NCBI GenBank assembly: GCA_038316335.1
Contig: JBBQAM010000039.1
Coordinates: 1-36,049 of the forward strand
Length of the DNA: 36,049 nucleotides
Direction of reading: 5' to 3'
From: JALHST01 sp038316335
GTDB lineage: Bacteria; Bacteroidota; Bacteroidia; Flavobacteriales; Flavobacteriaceae
The notes beneath the pieces are model-generated. The model did no database searches, was not told the origin of the DNA, and saw only the letters and a program-made list of their open reading frames with translations. Below, piece by piece: positions 34,326 through 36,049 of this stretch. How positions within the stretch are numbered: position 1 is the first letter of the stretch; the number at the start of each line of letters is the position of its first letter. Position numbers and translations under genes: made by a program.

Positions 34326-34377
34326 ATTTTCATAAATTCCGGGAAGTAAGATTCAGTATAAGTTTATTCAAATCATG

Positions 34378-36049
34378 TTAATGTTGGTAGATATCGCTAT
34401 ATAAGTCACTATATATTTCTTTGATGACCTTGCGGCGGAGTTTCAAGGTAGGGGTCAAGTGGCCCGCATCAATGCTCCATACATCCGGGGTCAGTCGAAA
34501 TTCCTTCACTTTTTCCCATTTGGCGAATTTTTCATTGGCCAGATCTACTTCTTCCTGAAATCGGGCCAATACTTTTTCGTTTTTCACAAGCTCCACATTC
34601 GGGGCTGTTGCAATTTGATGGCGACTGCACCAAGTATGCAGAAATTCAAAATCGGGTTGTATCAACGCAGCCGGCATCTTTTCGCCTTCTCCAACGACCA
34701 TGATCTGCTCAATAAATCGCGATTGTTTAAATCTATTTTCCAAGAGTTGCGGCGCAACATATTTACCACCTGAAGTTTTGAACATCTCTTTTTTGCGATC
34801 GGTAATCCTTAAAAAGCCATCTGCATCGATTTCACCGATATCCCCAGTATGAAAATAGCCATCTATCATTACTTCGGCCGTTTTTTCGGGGTCATTGTAA
34901 TACCCCATCATCACCTGAGGTCCTTTGACGCAAATTTCGCCATCATCGGCAATCTTCACTTCCGTATGATCCAATAATTTTCCAACGGTTCCTATTTTAA
35001 AACCGCCATTACGCATATCGTTTACAGATACCACGGGCGAAGTTTCGGTTAGGCCATAACCTTCCATCACACCCATTTCCGCAGCATTGAATATACGTGC
35101 CAATCTGGGTTGAAGCGCGGCACTCCCTGAGGCAATTAGCGATAAATTCCCTCCAAGGCCCTTTTTCCATTTACTAAAAATTAGTTTCCGTGTTAGTGCC
35201 AATTTTTGCTCATACCACCAGCCATTTTGTCCATAAGGTTCATATCGAAGGCCGATTTCAAGGGCCCAAAAGAATAATTTTTTCTTTATTCCGGGCAATT
35301 CCGCTCCCTGGGCAACGATCTTGTCATACACTTTTTCCAAAAGTCTGGGAACGGCCGTCATCACATGGGGTGCTACCTCCTTGATATATTCGCTTATCTG
35401 ATCAATTGGTGCATAATATATCGTTACTCCGGTATATTGGTACAAGTAGATCATCATGCGTTCATAAATGTGGCAAACCGGCAAAAAACTTAAGCACTTT
35501 ACGTTCCCGTATTCGATGGGTAAACGTTTTGAGCTTTCGATGGCATTACTGACGACATTGCTATGCGATAACATGACGCCTTTCGGTTTCCCGGTGGTAC
35601 CCGAAGTATATATCAAGGTTGCTAAATCATCAGTATGCACTGCATCCTTTAAGGTATCGACTTGGCTTTGATTCGATTCATCGGCACCGAGTTCTAGAAG
35701 CTCCAGCCAATTTTTACAATCGGTCAGTTCGTCAAAGGAATAAACCGCTTTCAAAGTAGGCACTATGCTGCGAACGGCCTTGACCTTATCATAGACCTCT
35801 TGCCCTGAAACAAAGCAATAAACACATTCTGAATGATTGAGTACATAGGCATAATCCTCTTCTGAAATCGTGGGATATATGGGCACATTCTGGGCCCCCA
35901 GTTGCAGGATTCCAATGTCCATGATATTCCATTCACTTCGATTATTCGTCGAAATCAAGGCAATCTTATCATTGGGTTTTACGCCCATTCTCAGCAACGC
36001 CCTACTAATCGTATTTGCCTTTTGAAGATATTCTTTGGTAGATGTGGCG
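34378..36049 (-). CDS. fadD: long-chain acyl-CoA synthetase (AMP-forming), 5'-partial
   Basis: An AMP-dependent acyl-CoA ligase that activates free fatty acids for beta-oxidation. The frame is open past the right edge (residues before MGVKPND read ISRALLR), so the first ~40-50 residues are missing and the TTG at 35997 is not the start. Family motifs: P-loop TLIYTSGTTGKPKGVMLSH, YGLTETSPVV (adenylate), TGDIGEIDADGFLRITDRKK, and the C-terminal KTSGGKYVAPQLLE. The visible 557 residues, plus the missing part, match eukaryotic-like long-chain ligases of about 590-600 residues. It ends 105 bases before the marR start, and its transcript may run into that operon. Stop at 34378-34380; chain-length preference unknown. 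The gene symbol is by function only. Confidence 0.93.
   Translation of the reverse strand, partial: ATSTKEYLQKANTISRALLRMGVKPNDKIALISTNNRSEWNIMDIGILQLGAQNVPIYPTISEEDYAYVLNHSECVYCFVSGQEVYDKVKAVRSIVPTLKAVYSFDELTDCKNWLELLELGADESNQSQVDTLKDAVHTDDLATLIYTSGTTGKPKGVMLSHSNVVSNAIESSKRLPIEYGNVKCLSFLPVCHIYERMMIYLYQYTGVTIYYAPIDQISEYIKEVAPHVMTAVPRLLEKVYDKIVAQGAELPGIKKKLFFWALEIGLRYEPYGQNGWWYEQKLALTRKLIFSKWKKGLGGNLSLIASGSAALQPRLARIFNAAEMGVMEGYGLTETSPVVSVNDMRNGGFKIGTVGKLLDHTEVKIADDGEICVKGPQVMMGYYNDPEKTAEVMIDGYFHTGDIGEIDADGFLRITDRKKEMFKTSGGKYVAPQLLENRFKQSRFIEQIMVVGEGEKMPAALIQPDFEFLHTWCSRHQIATAPNVELVKNEKVLARFQEEVDLANEKFAKWEKVKEFRLTPDVWSIDAGHLTPTLKLRRKVIKEIYSDLYSDIYQH

Noticed and set aside
34274..34333. Upstream ATG at 34333 as the MarR start
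   Set aside because: The extra 20 residues are unlike MarR N-termini and the TATATTTG box and palindrome lie inside that stretch, so the ATG at 34273 is better.
1..36049. CRISPR arrays, tRNA, rRNA, prophage or defence systems
   Set aside because: No spaced direct repeats, no cloverleaf sequences, and no recognisable nuclease, integrase or phage structural genes were found on either strand.

Overview
The window looks like a chromosome segment from a marine-type Flavobacteriaceae bacterium (Bacteroidota). The signs are moderately AT-rich coding DNA, many Sec- or lipobox-type envelope proteins, an RskA-type anti-sigma factor beside an ECF sigma factor, Bacteroidota-style TAnnTTTG promoter boxes, and protein architectures typical of that group (1,100-residue Asp-box proteins, ThuA/sugar dehydrogenase/cytochrome c fusions). 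I see no rRNA, tRNA, CRISPR array, insertion sequence or prophage. It reads as ordinary chromosome with a strong catabolic flavour.

Left part (1-2900, plus strand): a tightly packed run of a 5'-truncated DUF1611/DgcN-type protein, a small unrecognised ORF coupled at both ends by stop/start overlaps, an enolase-superfamily dipeptide epimerase/DgcA-type racemase, and an unknown acidic protein. This is probably D-glutamate or Ala-Glu dipeptide (murein peptide) metabolism. On the minus strand, 2942-4938 holds anti-sigma, ECF sigma and a lipoprotein Cu/Zn superoxide dismutase. A perfect terminator hairpin separates sodC from the sigma gene. A DUF2490 outer-membrane-type protein and a very large secreted Asp-box propeller protein follow.

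Middle (9841-16213, minus strand): a TPMT-like methyltransferase overlaps a secreted amidohydrolase. A CDP-alcohol phosphatidyltransferase then sits upstream of two lipoprotein amidohydrolases in one likely operon, and a YdeI-family protein follows. On the plus strand, 16404-19808 encodes a 1,134-residue lipoprotein that joins ThuA, glucose/sorbosone dehydrogenase, PKD, cytochrome c and a C-terminal carbohydrate-binding-like domain; it ends at a strong hairpin. From 20167 to 26503 (minus) come S9, M1 and M28 peptidases and a small TolB-like propeller protein, then a PLP-dependent decarboxylase. With the amidohydrolases and the epimerase, this makes the window rich in envelope peptide degradation.

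Right part (28185-36049, minus strand): a complete fatty-acid beta-oxidation module. An acyl-CoA ligase (cut by the window edge) is followed by a MarR regulator and genes in the order fadN-fadA-fadE, as in the Bacillus fadNAE operon. A near-perfect 20-bp palindrome lies where the -33 element of the marR promoter should be, which suggests autoregulated, acyl-CoA-responsive control. The unit ends at a U-rich terminator hairpin.

The points most worth a second look are the coupled small ORF between the DgcN- and DgcA-like genes, the MarR operator, the hairpin just upstream of the sigma gene, the overlapping inverted repeats before the decarboxylase, and the unusual Asp in place of the first zinc-ligand His in the M28 peptidase.
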